DNA from: Buxus sempervirens | Lineage: Eukaryota > Streptophyta > Magnoliopsida > Buxales > Buxaceae | DNA: 64,000 nucleotides | Reading direction: 5' to 3' | Assembly: GCA_947561395.2 (NCBI GenBank) | Contig: OX387183.1 | Location: 60,743,915 to 60,807,914, forward strand | Shown here: one piece after another, positions 1-11,816 of the stretch | Position numbering within the stretch: the first letter of the stretch is position 1 | How the letters are laid out: the number at the start of each line of letters is the position of its first letter | Translations under genes and position numbers: made by a program | Notes under the pieces: generated by a model | Told to the model about the DNA's origin: nothing | The model's database searches: none | The model's input: only the letters and a program-made list of their open reading frames with translations

Positions 1-256
1 TCGAGATCAAGCCTTACAACCCCCGAATCGAAGATCGAAGTTTGGTTCGAGATCAAGCTCTTTTAGCCCTCGAATTGAATATTGAAGTTTCATTCAAGAT
101 CAAGCTCGTGTAGCCCTTGGATCAAGACCCATTAAGGAGATCGAATCAGAGGAGAAATTACAAAGATTGTAACCCATTTCTTCTTTTCAAATACAAATTG
201 TTATTTGTTACATTTTTCTTGTCTTTCGTTTTAGACATGAAAATTTGTGTTAACAA
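1..256 (+). mobile_element. Right-hand part of a Gypsy-like LTR, left end outside the window
   Basis: The segment has repeated 'gatcaagctc'-type motifs, then a stretch around 'gattgtaaccc', a T-rich run and the terminal 'tttgtgttaaca', which reads like the 3' end of a plant Gypsy (Tat-type) LTR. CHX-like coding sequence begins at the next base (257), so the LTR appears to have landed in the CHX pseudogene. No primer-binding site follows, which suits a solo LTR or the downstream LTR of an element that continues to the left. The family assignment is from memory of such LTR ends and is not certain. The target duplication cannot be tested because the other end is not in the window. Confidence 0.5.
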
Positions 257-532
257 CGCTCTTAAAGCTTTCATCTCTAGAGGTCGTCTTCTTCTCTGGT
301 GCCCGAAACGCAGGTAATGAAGCTTTGGGAAGACGGGAAATAGGCTTCCGCGCATTTGATTTTAATGGCAGTAAAAACAGAGGGGCTAACACGTTATCGC
401 TGACGTGGTTACGTGCTCCACACGGCAACATATGATAGGAGCGGCAGTGTCCACTGCGTGATAACACGGTAGACGATGTCAACCCTCTATTTATACCCTA
501 CAGTCCCCACCGTCCTCTCTCGTCCTACTCAG
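257..532 (+). pseudogene. CHX15-like cation/H+ antiporter pseudogene, left piece
   Basis: In one frame the start encodes a run ending VVFFSGARNAG, followed by a GT at about 313. This matches the end of CHX exon 2, where intact relatives in this window read KGIVDLAAFSLARDSE before a GT donor. After a presumed degraded intron, shifted frames give ELR-like text, VVTCSTRQHMIGAA and then NPLFIPYSPHRPLSSYSA. The last corresponds to the PLFISHQ region of the intact copies. Reading resumes at 15184 across the LINE as SARSDRVFNAFRHYE, in the same frame. Several frame breaks and a stop show it is dead. The match at 440-532 plus 15184-15265 is good; the match at 257-440 is weaker. Confidence 0.55.
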
Positions 533-2506
533 AGATTAATCCTTAAGGAGAGAACCATCAGGAAAGAGTACTTTCATGTTTTAAATCAACAAGAAATTCT
601 GTGGGCACAAAAATCCAGAATCAATTGGCTAAGGGAGGGGGATCTGAATACAAAATTTTTCCATATTTCCACCCTTAACCGCAGACAAAGAAATAAGATC
701 TCTTATCTTAAAGATGATAACAATGAACTTTTCACTGACCAGGATGATATTGAAAAATTTTTCATTGATCACTTCTCTAACATGTACCATGAGTGCACCT
801 CTTCTAGTAACTCTCAGGACCAAATGCATTGGAGGACAAGAATTTCTGATGATGATAACTCAAACCTTCTCCAACAGATTACTAATGAGGAAATACACCA
901 AACTCTTAAAGCCATAGGTGCTAGAAAGTGTCCTGGCCCTGATGGCTACCAGGGTTTATTTTACCAAAGGTATTGGGATATTGTTGGCCCTAAGGTCTGC
1001 TACATTGTTAAGGATTTCTTTAGGTTTGGGATTTTGGAAAATGGTATCAACCACACTTTTATTGCTCCCGTCCCCAAAGTTGACCACCCTATCAGACCTA
1101 GTGACTACCGTCCTATTAGTTTGTTTAACTTTAGTTACAAGATTATCTCTAGGATCATTGTCAATAGGATGAGATCCCTGATGAACAAAATAATCTCCCC
1201 AAATCAAAGTGCTTTCCTAGCTAAAAGATCAATTCACGACAATATTATTTTAGCCCAGGAAGTGATGCACCACATTAGGGGTAGGAAGAAGGGTAACTCT
1301 GGGGGGTTTGCTCTTAAGGTTGACCTATCAAAAGCCTATGATAGACTTAGATGGGATTTTATCTGTAAAGCCTTACTTACAGCTGGGTTTGGGCAACAAT
1401 GGACCTACTTAATCATGAAATGTGTTACATCTGTAACTTACTCGATTTTGGTTAATGGCTCCCCTGCGGTGTTCATCACCCCCAGTAGAGACATTAGGCA
1501 AGGAGATCCCCTATCTCCTTACCTGTTTATCCTGACTCAGCAGATCCTATCAAATCTCCTTCATGAAGCAGAGCACAATAATCTCACAAAAGGAATCAAA
1601 ATCAGCAGAGCTAGCCCCCAACTTAACCATCTAATGTTTGCTGATGACCTGTTGTTATTTGGGAAGGCGACTTCAAGCGAAGGTATTCACCTGCTCAGAA
1701 CTCTTCATCATTTCTATTCTTTATTTGGGCATGAAATAAATCTGAATAAGACTGAATTGCTGGTCAGCCCCTGTATTAAAGGTAGAGCTAGGGGTAACCT
1801 TAGTAGGATTTTTGGCATCAAGGCCACTACTAAATTCCAAAAATATTTGGGTATCCCCCTAGCTAATGTAGGATTTCCAATGCCCTTTTCTCTGAAATAA
1901 ATTCTAGGATTAGTAAGAGAATGGCAACTTGGAAATCCAACCTCCTCACTCAAGCTAGCAGGGTTACCCTCATAAACTGTCCACATTAGTCGATGCAAAA
2001 ACAGAGATACCCCAACCTGGAAACTTGGTAAGAATGGTTCTTAAAATGTTTCTTCTGCTTATAATATATTAACTAACAGAGAGGATCAAGTGTCTAGCAG
2101 GTACTGGAAGGAGATTTGGAGACTTCATTGCCCTTAAAAAATCAGGATGTTTGTTTGGAAGATGATGCAAGATGGTCTCACGACTAGCGACCTCCTCCAA
2201 AGAAGACTGAATGCCCAGATGCAAGACTATGTCTTATGCAACAACGAACCTGAATCTGCTATCCATCTCTTTTCCAGCTGTCCCTTTACTCGTGCTATCT
2301 GGTTTGCAGGTGTTGGTGGCCATCTGGATGGCCAAGAGTTTCAAAATAATTGCAAGGAGTTGTGGTTTCAGCTATTAAGACAATGTGGCATTGATCGTCT
2401 AAGGACCTCAGCGTGGGCAAATCTAATGTGGACTCGTAATCAGGTAATTTTTGAAGGTGGATCCCCAAATTTGCAACTGAGTATCTCCCATTTCCTATTG
2501 TTGCAG
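533..2506 (+). pseudogene. LINE ORF2, reverse transcriptase and zinc-binding part
   Basis: The frame is open to 1900 and shows WLREGDLNTKFFH, CPGPDGYQGLFYQRYW, the motif A region VDLSKAYDRLRWDF, the motif B region IRQGDPLSPYLF and the catalytic FADD in LMFADDLLLFGKA (about 1630-1665). After 1900 a frame change and a small deletion near 1985-2000 break the thumb region. From 2147 a new open frame reads FVWKMMQDGLTTSDLLQRR and CVLCNNEPES-like text ending in HLFSSCPFTRAIWF, the C..C..H..C zinc-binding region typical of plant LINEs. Coding is cut at about 2506 by the Copia insertion. The N-terminal endonuclease is absent. Confidence 0.9.
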
Positions 2507-2507
2507 G

Positions 2508-3387
2508 ATGATTCTTGGAGAAAAGATTACTACATCAAAAGTTATTAGAAAAATCTTAAGATCTTTACCTGAAAGATTCAGACCTAAAGTAACTGCTATA
2601 CAAGAGGCAAAAGATGTAGATAACATGAGAATAGAAGATCTGGTAGGATCTTTACAGACTTATGAGCTAGATCTCAATATGCCAAAAAGAAATAAAGGAA
2701 TAGCTCTTAAATCTGTAAAATCTGTTAATACTGAAGAATCAGATAATTCTGATGTTGATATGGATGAACTTGTCCTCTTAGCCAAAAAGTTTAAGAAAAT
2801 GTTTAAAAAGAGACAATCCACTTCTTCATCATCCATTGACAGATCTAACAGGAGATCTGATAAGAAAATGTCTGATCCAAGAAAGGAGAAGAAATCTTCT
2901 CAGAATGATGAGGTCCAATGTTACAAATGTAGAGGATTTGGACATGTTGCCTCTGATTGTCCCTCAAAAGATAAAAAGAAAAAGACTAATTATCAGGTTA
3001 CTTGGGATGACAGTAACACTGATAATTCTTCACAATCTGATGAGGATATGTCTGTTAATTTTACTGCTTTCAATTCTTTTTACTCATCCTCCTCTGGTAG
3101 TTCAATCTCTGGAATTGCAGGAGATAACAAAGAGACTTTATCAGATGATGAAGAAGAACTACAAGAAGCATACAATCAGCTCTATAAGGAATTTAATAGA
3201 GCTCAGAAAAAAATCAAGAAACTGAGTAAAAAATTGAAGGAATCAGAAACAGAGAGAAAGAAAGCTCTTGCAGAAATAGATTCAATAAACCAGAAGTTAC
3301 TTGAAAAACATGCTAAAGAAAATTCTCTGGTAACTTCTCTAACTGAAAAAACTGAAAAAATAAAAGAAAAAGAAGCTCAGATTTCTG
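2508..3387 (+). pseudogene. Copia gag, central to C-terminal fragment in inverted orientation
   Basis: The frame encodes a UBN2-type end (KILRSLPERFRPKVTAI, then VGSLQTYEL), a zinc knuckle CYKCRGFGHVASDC (around 2917-2958) and a lysine/glutamate-rich coiled coil. These are parts of the same class of Copia gag as the fragment at 5074-5424, but on the other strand. It abuts LINE sequence on the left and the 3' LTR on the right. Confidence 0.8.
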
Positions 3388-4408
3388 AACTACTCTTAAG
3401 GTCCACGATCTATAACGATTCTGAATTTAACAATTGCGGAAACAGTACACAAAGAATTATACGAGGAAACCTGGATCCAGATCCAGGAAAAACCTCGAGT
3501 CTATATGAGGCGACTAACCCTTCAAAATCCACTATTGAATGAGAAGACAATTACAAAGGAGAACATACTTAACCTTTACAATTTGACTCACTCAACAGCA
3601 ATCCACAGTTCGAATCCACGAACTGCTACACAGCTTGAATCCACAAGCTGCAGAACACGATCAGTCCAGATCGCAAACAATCACTCTCCAGTGATCCACA
3701 GTTCGAATCCACGAACTGCAACACAGCTTGAATCCACAAGCTGCAGAACACGATCAATCCAGATCGCAGCAATCCTCTCAGAATCCACTGAGACGATCCA
3801 ATGCAGTAGGAATCCACCTACGCATCAATCAAGGTCGATCACCAGTCCAGGCGATCACACGATCGGATGAAGTTCTGAATTGAAGAAGAATCCTCTACCT
3901 TCAATTCCAGGTGATCTATCTCAGATCTCCCCCTCACTCAATCGCCGACTCTCTAAAGACGATTTGATCGAATCTCAAATCTCTCAAGATCCGAATTCAA
4001 AATGATCCAAAGAAAAAAGTCACAATTAAAAATTACAACTCGTCTATTTAAAGAATAAAGCACAAATCGCGTCGAGCGCTGGTAGCGTCGTGAAGCGATC
4101 GAAGAAGACGGCTGGTAGCGAACTCATGTCCCGCTCAGAGTGAGTTGAATCTGTTAGATGCGCGTTGCTAGCGAGCTGCTAGCGGGAGAGTACGCGGCAG
4201 GTGCACGATCCTTGCTTTTGACACACGAAATTCCTTATGCGCTGCCAGTGGGGTGGCAGCGGCATGGTAGCAGTGTGGTGGCACCAACTCTTCTTCTTTA
4301 CTGAATTTTCTGAATTTTCATTGTTTAATCTGCACATCTTGAAGCTTTATTAGAAACCTAATTTGTCAATCATTTGCCATAACAGGAGTGTGAGTTTTCA
4401 CACTTACA
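3388..4408 (-). repeat. Copia 3' LTR
   Basis: This is collinear with 5498-6518 over 1021 bp with no indels. By eye the copies differ at about six sites, all C/T on the plus strand, which suggests decay of methylated cytosines. A G-rich polypurine tract lies next to its start (4409-4419 on the plus strand reads 'atctccccctt'). Confidence 0.9.
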
Positions 4409-5073
4409 ATCTCCCCCTTGGCAAATGCCTGACAACAACCTTACATCAGATTTTAAAATCAACCTTAGTTAATGATGATATCCATTCAAGAAATTTAAAA
4501 CTACACTGTTAACCAGAGACACAGTGATTTGGATTAATCCAGAGTTTCATTCATTTACAACCAGATATACAGACAACAAAATCATTTACATTGTTCAAGA
4601 AAGACAGACAGCAAGAAAGAAGGACAGACAGACATTAAGAAAGAAAGACAGACATTATCTCCCCCTTACTTATCATTCCCTTATACAAAAAAATTCAGGA
4701 GACAACACCCAGAACAGACCATAACAAAACAACCAACATATCCACAACAAGAATAACATCACCAAACATCAAGCAAACACCAGAATTCGAAACATCAGCA
4801 GCAGCAAGCAGCAAACACCAAGCATCAGCACCCACCCAGCCAAACCATCAACAGAACCATCATCCAAATTTCTCCCCCTTTCTGGTTGGTGGTTTGGGTT
4901 CCCAAGACCTTGAGTAGTGCTTGTAGGCATCTTGAGATCTGGAGTGCAGCCAACAGAGCTTGTGATCCATCTCCAGCTGAGTCTTCCGAATGCATTCCAG
5001 AAAATGACCCGCTTCATTTTGCATACGTTGCTGAGCAGCAACGTCCCTTTGAACTTCTCCACAAGTGAAATCA

Positions 5074-5424
5074 ACATCCTTCATGAGTGACCTCTAGGAT
5101 GTCCCAAGCTTCCTTAGCGACTTCACATGAGGAAATTCTCCTGAATTCCTCAACACTAACAGCACAAAATAAGGCATTCATTGCCTTGTTATTCCATCCA
5201 CATTGATCAGATTCAGTTTTAGTCCACTGATCATGAGGTTTGGAGATCACAACACCTACATCTGTTGTGATCACAGGTGGATGATAACCATTACAAACCG
5301 AGAGCCAGACACGCTCATCGATTGACTTCAGGTAAGCTCTCATTCTAGCTTTCCAGTAAGAATAATTGTTACCTTCAAATAAAGGAGGTCTAGAGGCAGA
5401 TCCTCCTTCTTTTCCAAAATCCAT
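5074..5424 (-). pseudogene. Copia gag, N-terminal fragment
   Basis: The reading frame starts MDFGKEGGSASRPPLFEG followed by NYSYWKARMRAYLKS, the characteristic N-terminus of plant Copia gag (DUF4219/UBN2 type). It begins about 46 bases after the primer-binding site. Only the first part of gag is present here. It is a fossil fragment. Confidence 0.85.
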
Positions 5425-5470
5425 GCTATAGATCTAGATCACACTATGTATAGCAATTCAAAGTGTATAG

Positions 5471-5482
5471 GCTCTGATACCA
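5471..5482 (-). other. Copia primer-binding site, initiator tRNA-Met type
   Basis: The minus strand reads TGGTATCAGAGC two bases inside the 5' LTR. This is the common plant Copia primer-binding site complementary to the 3' end of initiator tRNA-Met. It fixes the orientation of the element. Confidence 0.85.
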
Positions 5483-5484
5483 CT

Positions 5485-6518
5485 TGAAAGAGTAGAGAAC
5501 TACTCTTAAGGTCCACGATCTATAACGATTCTGAATTTAACAATTGCGGAAACAGTACACAAAGAATTATACGAGGAAACCTGGATCCAGATCCAGGAAA
5601 AACCTCGAGTCTATATGAGGCGACTAACCCTTCAAAATCCACTATTGAATGAGAAGACAATTACAAAGGAGAACATACTTAACCTTTACAATTTGACTCA
5701 CTCAACAGCAATCCACAGTTCGAATCCACGAACTGCTACACAGCTTGAATCCACAAGCTGCAGAACACGATCAGTCCAGATCGCAAACAATCACTCTCCA
5801 GTGATCCACAGTTCGAATCCACGAACTGCAACACAGCTTGAATCCACAAGCTGCAGAACATGATCAATCCAGATCGCAGCAATCCTCTCAGAATCCACTG
5901 AGACGATCCAATGCAGTAGGAATCCACCTACGCATCAATCAAGGTCGATCACCAGTCCAGGCGATCACACGATCGGATGAAGTTCTGAATTGAAGAAGAA
6001 TCCTCTACCTTCAATTCCAGGTGATCTATCTCAGATCTCCCCCTCACTCAATCGCCGACTCTCTAAAGACGATTTGATCGAATCTCAAATCTCTCAAGAT
6101 CCGAATTCAAAATGATCCAAAGAAAAAAGTCACAATTAAAAATTACAACTCGTCTATTTAAAGAATAAAGCACAAATTGCGTCGAGCGCTGGTAGCGTCG
6201 TGAAGCGATCGAAGAAGACGGCTGGTAGCGAACTCATGTCCCGCTCAGAGTGAGTTGAATCTGTTAGACGCGCGCTGCTAGCGAGCTGCTAGCGGGAGAG
6301 TACGCGGCAGGTGCACGATCCTTGCTTTTGACACACGAAATTCCTTATGCGTTGCCAGCGGGGTGGCAGCGGCATGGTAGCAGTGTGGTGGCACCAACTC
6401 TTCTTCTTTACTGAATTTTCTGAATTTTCATTGTTTAATCTGCACATCTTGAAGCTTTATTAGAAACCTAATTTGTCAATCATTTGCCATAACAGGAGTG
6501 TGAGTTTTCACACTTACA
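5485..6518 (-). repeat. Copia 5' LTR
   Basis: On the minus strand the LTR starts TGTAAGTGTG at 6518 and ends in TTTCA at 5485, two bases before the primer-binding site. It contains an internal tandem duplication of about 96 bp rich in 'gaatccacgaactg' and 'gaatccacaagctg'. A 1021-bp part matches the other LTR with only a handful of differences. Confidence 0.9.
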
Positions 6519-6534
6519 GATTCAGCTCAACTAC

Positions 6535-6930
6535 CACTACAAGAAAATACAATTTTTTGCGGCATCCTAATGTTGCCACCAATAATAGATGAGTCGCCGC
6601 AAAAAAGATTTTGCGGCAACCCGTGCTCGTCGCAAAAAAAGCCGTCGAGAATACTATTTGCGGCAACATAAGCGACGGTTGCTACTAATATTAAGGGTTT
6701 TAGCGGCAACCATTGTTGTCGTGAAAGCTTGGTAACTGTAAGTTCATATTTGAATTTGCGATAAAGACATTTGAATTCGCGACGAAGTAAGGCCGCCACT
6801 AATAGTTACCAAAAAACTTTTGGCGACGAAGGCAACTGTCGCAAAAGTTGCTACTAATAATTTGTACTTTTGATGACATTAAATTTGCGACAGAATAAGG
6901 CCGCCGCTAAAAATACAAAGTATCGTGACC
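6535..6930. repeat. CACTA left subterminal repeat region
   Basis: Multiple copies of 'gcggcaac', 'gtcgcaaa', 'gcgacg' and 'gccgc(c/t)act' in both orientations cluster here, for example near 6556, 6612, 6660, 6712, 6780 and 6895. In CACTA elements such motifs bind the element's own DNA-binding protein. The assignment of binding is by family analogy. Confidence 0.75.
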
Positions 6931-7892
6931 AAATAATAATTTTTTTTCTGGTAATTACAAACATAACTTGATGTGCAATATATGAAATGGCTTTGCCATA
7001 TAAACATACAATCTCATTTGTGATAAGTAATAAAAAGAGAATTGTGAAACATAACTTGAGTCTTGAGATGGTTAAAACATCCAAAGATATAATATTATTA
7101 AGAAAATCAAACGGAACATTCAAATTACTTGTCGTCAACCTAAAAGAAATTAAAATCTCTCAAAATTATAAACTTGAAGTACACAATTAAACAAATTTCA
7201 ATGTCGTTGAGCCATATGCATTCTAATAATTGTCATTTACACAAATATTAATGTTTGTTCTCTCTCCAAGAGCTCCTCTGCATTTGTATTGCTAAAGCCA
7301 AAAGCCTACAAAATAAACATAAAAGACAAAATATAGTTTAGTTGCATAATCTCACACAAGCCAAAAATGTCTTTCACATAGATTTTATGTCGAAGACATG
7401 TGATGGATAAGAAGAAGCAAATCAACGCACAAAAAGAAAATGAATTCCAACCAAAAACGTTTTTCACATAGACTTTTTGTTGAATAAGTGTGATAGATAA
7501 GAACAAGAAAAGCAAGCACAAGAACCATATGAAATGAATTCCAACTATTTTATATATATTCTCTAGACCATTGCTCCTATTGTACGTGCGAGCAAAGTGC
7601 CACCAATTTGCTTCGCGAGACTAGAAGGTGCCCAGTTTAGAGGGAGGGACCAGGCATATATGTTTACCTTTAAGAATCAAAAAAAGAAATTAAAGATGCA
7701 GTAACTCCGCTGGAAGCAAAAAGGAACAGGAGTTGGAAACTTTCAGTTGACATTAAACTCCATGTCCGTCTGCGGCCCTACATCTCTAAAGCAAACCCTA
7801 TTCTAAGCTCAAACAAAGCCAACCTACCTGAGTCTATATAAATTCAAAAGCTACCCCCACAAGGCCAACACACACACAGGGGAAAGAAGTCA

Positions 7893-8012
7893 TAATGCCT
7901 TGAAGCCTTTCTGAAGAGGAGGAAACTGAATGACCATTTGTGATTATAGAGTCTCTCTCTTTATCCTAATGCCTTGAAGCCTTTCTGAAGAGGAGGAAAC
8001 TGAATGACCATT
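7893..8012. repeat. 46-bp direct repeat, two copies
   Basis: A 46-bp unit beginning 'taatgccttgaagcctttc' occurs at 7893-7938 and again at 7967-8012, with a 28-bp spacer. It is inside the CACTA element; no function is evident. Confidence 0.85.
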
Positions 8013-9500
8013 ATATTCTAAAATTTGTTCGTCATCACTGTTACCTTTTTGCATTGGTTGGAGAAGCTTTGGTTGAACGCACAATCTAAAAGTTGTGAGC
8101 AATAACTAAATTTCTTATCTTAACTGATTAACATGAAGAACATACATCATATTCGTTCATGTAAATTCATGAAAACAAGAGAATTGGAATCTGGAAAAAG
8201 TTCATAAATGGTTGCATTAAAAACAAGTGAGAGAGTAGAACAAAATCTTTCTCCATGACTGTTATCATATGCATACTGTATCTCCATGGAATCATGAGAT
8301 ATAAGCCTCTGAACCCTAAAAAATCAGTTGGAAACAGCAAACAAATTATCAGCAAACTATAGAAGTAGAAAAGAGGAGGGCATTGAGAGCATTCTGTAAA
8401 AATGATGAGTCGCCGCAAGACTAGGTTGCAGCAATGAATCAAGCATTCTTGATATACAATATTTTGGAATCTCAGCAAGAAGTAGAGAAGGGTGGGATCC
8501 ATCCATTGGATTCAAAAAGAGAGAGTAGGAATGTAATACACGTAGTATAGTTCATTAATATGCAAGGGGTTTGGCAGGGACATTTGGTAGATGCAAGACC
8601 AAAAACTAATATAATTAGTTTACAGAACTGGAAAGGAAATGAAACTGACAGGTCAATAAGTGTGAGTTCGTGAAAATCAAACCTTGCCTCTTATTAAAAT
8701 AAAAAAAAGTAATACAAAAAAGAAAAAATGGTTAATAAAGAACATCAAGATTTATGTGGGTTGGCAATGGGTAGGAGATAGCAAGGTTTTGATGAGAGCA
8801 GTGAATAACTAGAAAATATTTGACATATGAAGAAGTCATAATTATATCATGTTCATATGACAAAATTCCTTCTCTCAACTGATTTGCATGAAGAAAATAA
8901 ATCATGTTCTTTCCTGTGAATCCATCAAAATTATATCTACACATCAAATTTTGTACAAATTCATTTATAAGACCAAGAATAACACAACAATATAATGCTT
9001 GAAAATCATAAAGAACTCAATAAACCATAAAAGTTTTATGAACTTAAATTGCTGTATTAATTAATAAGGGAGATGATGGTAGGTGGTGATGGTGGTTTCT
9101 CAAAAAAAGTTTCAAATGAGTAGGATTGAGAAAATAATGAAGTTTTGATTTGACATCTCACCCTAAGAAACAGGTTTTGGAACCAAAGGTAGTGGGCAAT
9201 ACAGATAGATCATATATATATCATAGCTTTAATTTTTGTGGATGAAGCAGGAGACTATCACTTGTCTTTGCAATACATAGGAATTTTGATAAATAGGTAA
9301 AAGATATAAAATAACAATAGTTAATGAAGTAAGTCAACAGAAACTAATAGTAGATACCAATTTATTTTAATCAAGCATAAAGTTACTTGAATAACATATA
9401 GTTATCTCATTGGGAGTTTAGCTGTATGAGAGTAATAAATTTTAACTAAATTTATGAAATCACAATAAAAGAAGAAATCTAAAAGATTTTGGAAACCAAC

Positions 9501-9795
9501 CTTGTTCATCTGGTTCAGATAAACCAGGGATCCTCCCTGCCAAAAGGCCCTGTTTTACTACTGCCAACCCATCTCTTGGAAAACCCAAAACTGCAGTAGA
9601 AACTAAAGAAACCCCAGAAATAATAGCTGATCTTCTCAAAAACCAAGAGGATTTCTCGGTATCTTCATCATCAATTCCATTTTTTTCCGATTCACCCGCA
9701 CAAGGTATACTTATCTTCTTTGGTTGTGGAAATTGCGAAGACTGGTTATGATTTCTCAAAGAGAAACACCAGCTTGTGAAGAAGGCTGAGCTCAT
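9501..9795 (-). pseudogene. PPD4: Captured first exon of a PPD4-like PsbP-domain thylakoid lumen protein
   Basis: The frame starts with Met and encodes a chloroplast transit-like serine-rich N-terminus, then a twin-arginine lumenal signal (RRSAIISGVSLV, then an AVLG/LAV stretch), then VKQGLLAGRIPGLSEPDEQ. The last string is the conserved start of the mature PsbP domain-containing protein 4 family. A GT donor follows directly at 9500-9499 on the minus strand, exactly where 'DEQG' should continue into the next exon. No later exon with the WRTYRRPDEK-type continuation is visible in 8000-9490. It is a truncated exon inside the CACTA element, so I infer transduplication. Recognition is from memory of the family and should be confirmed by a protein search. 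Confidence 0.75.
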
Positions 9796-9993
9796 TTTTC
9801 TCTAGACAAATTTTTGGTTGAGAAACAAGCAAAGCAGGGACTTGTCTTGTTTGCAATTAATCCAAGAGCAAAATTTCTCAGACAGGGAAACTGAAACTTC
9901 CCTTTTTGTAACTAAGAACAGTTAAGTCTATGTTAAATAAGCTCTTCCATTGAAGAATGCTGTGGAAGCTGCCTGTTTTTTTCCTTGAGATTC

Positions 9994-11055
9994 TTATATC
10001 AACCATTTTGATATGATGTTGGGTTGCTTCATGCACATCCATGGTGGCAAATTGTATGGAATCAAAACCACTGGCCATATACTATATGTGGTATTCATTG
10101 ATCGAAATGGATTAAATCCATCACTTGCTAAACCCAACCTAACATTACGGGTCTCCACAGCGAAAGATGGGTGATTGATATCAAATGACTTCCAAGCCTT
10201 TGAGTCTGCCGGATGCCTTAACAAACCATCCTTGGTACGTCCCTCATCATGCCATCGCATGTCAGAAGCTATTTTTGATGACATAAACATCCTTTGGAGC
10301 CTTGGTTTTAGTGGGAAATAACGTAAAACCTTGGCTGGAATTTTTTTCTCACCTTCCGATCGATCTTTAACATTCTTATACCTTGAAGTGCCACATATAT
10401 CACAATTCTCCTTCTTTTTGTCAGGCTCTTTCCAGAACAACATGCAGTTTTTAGGGCAAGCATCAATCTTTTCATATCTCAGACCCAACTCTTCAATAAT
10501 CTTTTTGGCTTGGTAATAGCTCCCAGGTAATTTTGATTCCTTGGGAAATGAAATTTTCAACAACTCAAGAAACTGGGTCATAGACTTGTTACTCCATGAA
10601 TTTAAGCACGTTATATGAAAAAGCATCAAAATAATTGACAACACAGTCTGCGTCTTATACCCTGGGTATAATTCTTGCTCATATTCATTCATTAATTTGG
10701 AGAAGTTATTAGTATGTTCATTGTGCTGGTGTTTAGGTTCTTGCTCTTCCAAGTTTTGGTTCCCAACACCACTTGACTCTTCATTCTCGTTTTGGTTTCC
10801 AAAACCACTTGGCAATTCATGCTAGTTCTGATTCCCAAAAATATCATGTACTAAGTCTCTAATACCATCATCTCTTGTCACACTAGGCTCATTATTCCCC
10901 AAATTGTTAGTAGACGCTGCTAACTGTAAAATATCTTCTCCATGATGATACCATGTCCTATAATTTTTAGCAAATCCAAGCCTCAAAATGTGGTCTTCTA
11001 CTGTATTTCGATGATGCCATAACACATTATTGCATTTGGGACACTGACACTTCAA
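9994..11055 (-). pseudogene. CACTA transposase (TNPD/transposase_21 type), truncated
   Basis: The upstream part (11055-10822) reads MKCQCPKCNNVLWHHRNTV and YRTWYHHGED, the transposase-associated zinc-binding domain found at the N-terminus of plant CACTA transposases. An in-frame stop near 10820 separates it from 10815-9994. That second frame contains the transposase_21 domain: CPKNCMLFWKEPDKKKENC, RYFPLKPRLQRMFMS, MRWHDEGRTKDGLLRHPADS and LGLASDGFNPFRSMNTTYS. The usual continuation after PPWMCMKQ is missing, and the sequence runs into unrelated DNA near the PPD4-like exon. Function is therefore lost. It is the only coding trace of the element's own genes. Confidence 0.9.
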
Positions 11056-11547
11056 TTGTTCCCCAATATTGGTTCTATGATCAAATGCAAACTGAAGAAA
11101 ACCCTGAACACCATCAAGGAATTCATTGGTTGCCCTATTTAAGCTAGAAAATAAGAATTATATTAGTATATCAATAAGACATATACAAAATAAAAGAGTC
11201 TAAACCAAATAAAATTTAATAGTTATATACCTCATCCAAGACTTATCCATAGGAGAGTATGTTGTTCCTCAAAGCTCTCAATTCTTTGTTGATTTGGTTG
11301 CAAATAATCCTCACTCCTTATTTCAACTAACAATTCAAGTGACTTTAATTACCATTATTAAATGTATACATTCATATTTTTAGAACTTGTAATAGAAAAA
11401 AAAAGTTAAACAACTTTTAAGAAAGAAAAGAATATAAGGCAACCTATAATACATAGTAGACACTAGTTTTATCTAAGCAACACAATACTAAAGGAAAGAA
11501 AATAAATATTCTAATCAGTATTGTCCATGATGAATAGCAGTTACTAG

Positions 11548-11700
11548 TTTTGTTGAGGATCTAATTACCATTTGTAAGTGCATGTGAGAAGCATGCCATC
11601 ATTTTGTTGAGGATCTAATTACCATTAGGAAGTGCATGTGAGAAGCATGCCATCATTTTGTTGAGGATCTAATTACCATTAGGAAGTGCATTTGGCCTTT
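11548..11700. repeat. 54-bp tandem repeat, nearly three copies
   Basis: Units beginning 'ttttgttgaggatctaatta' start at 11548, 11602 and 11656, so the period is 54 bp. The second and third copies share 'ccattagg' where the first has 'ccatttgt'. The array lies inside the CACTA element just upstream of the SMXL-like fragment. Confidence 0.9.
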
Positions 11701-11816
11701 TATATTGTTCAAAAGCCTAATTAATGGTGGTTAGGTATCAGTTGGGTTTTTCCAAAAATCCTAATTAACTTGTCACATCAATGGTCCATTTCTCAAGAAA
11801 AGAAGCAAAATGATGT

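Larger units (their letters stand above)
2507..6518 (-). mobile_element. Copia-type LTR retrotransposon, rearranged and incomplete
   Basis: Two 1021-bp direct repeats without length differences (3388-4408 and 5498-6518) are the LTRs. The right LTR is complete as TG...CA on the minus strand, 6518 down to 5485. It is followed by an initiator-Met primer-binding site and a gag start, so the element runs right to left. A polypurine tract abuts the left LTR at 4409-4419. No integrase or reverse transcriptase is visible. A further gag segment at 2508-3387 lies outside the left LTR and in the opposite orientation. The element interrupts the LINE. The LTRs differ at about six positions by eye (roughly 0.6 percent), suggesting insertion a few hundred thousand years ago. 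It is broken. Confidence 0.85.
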
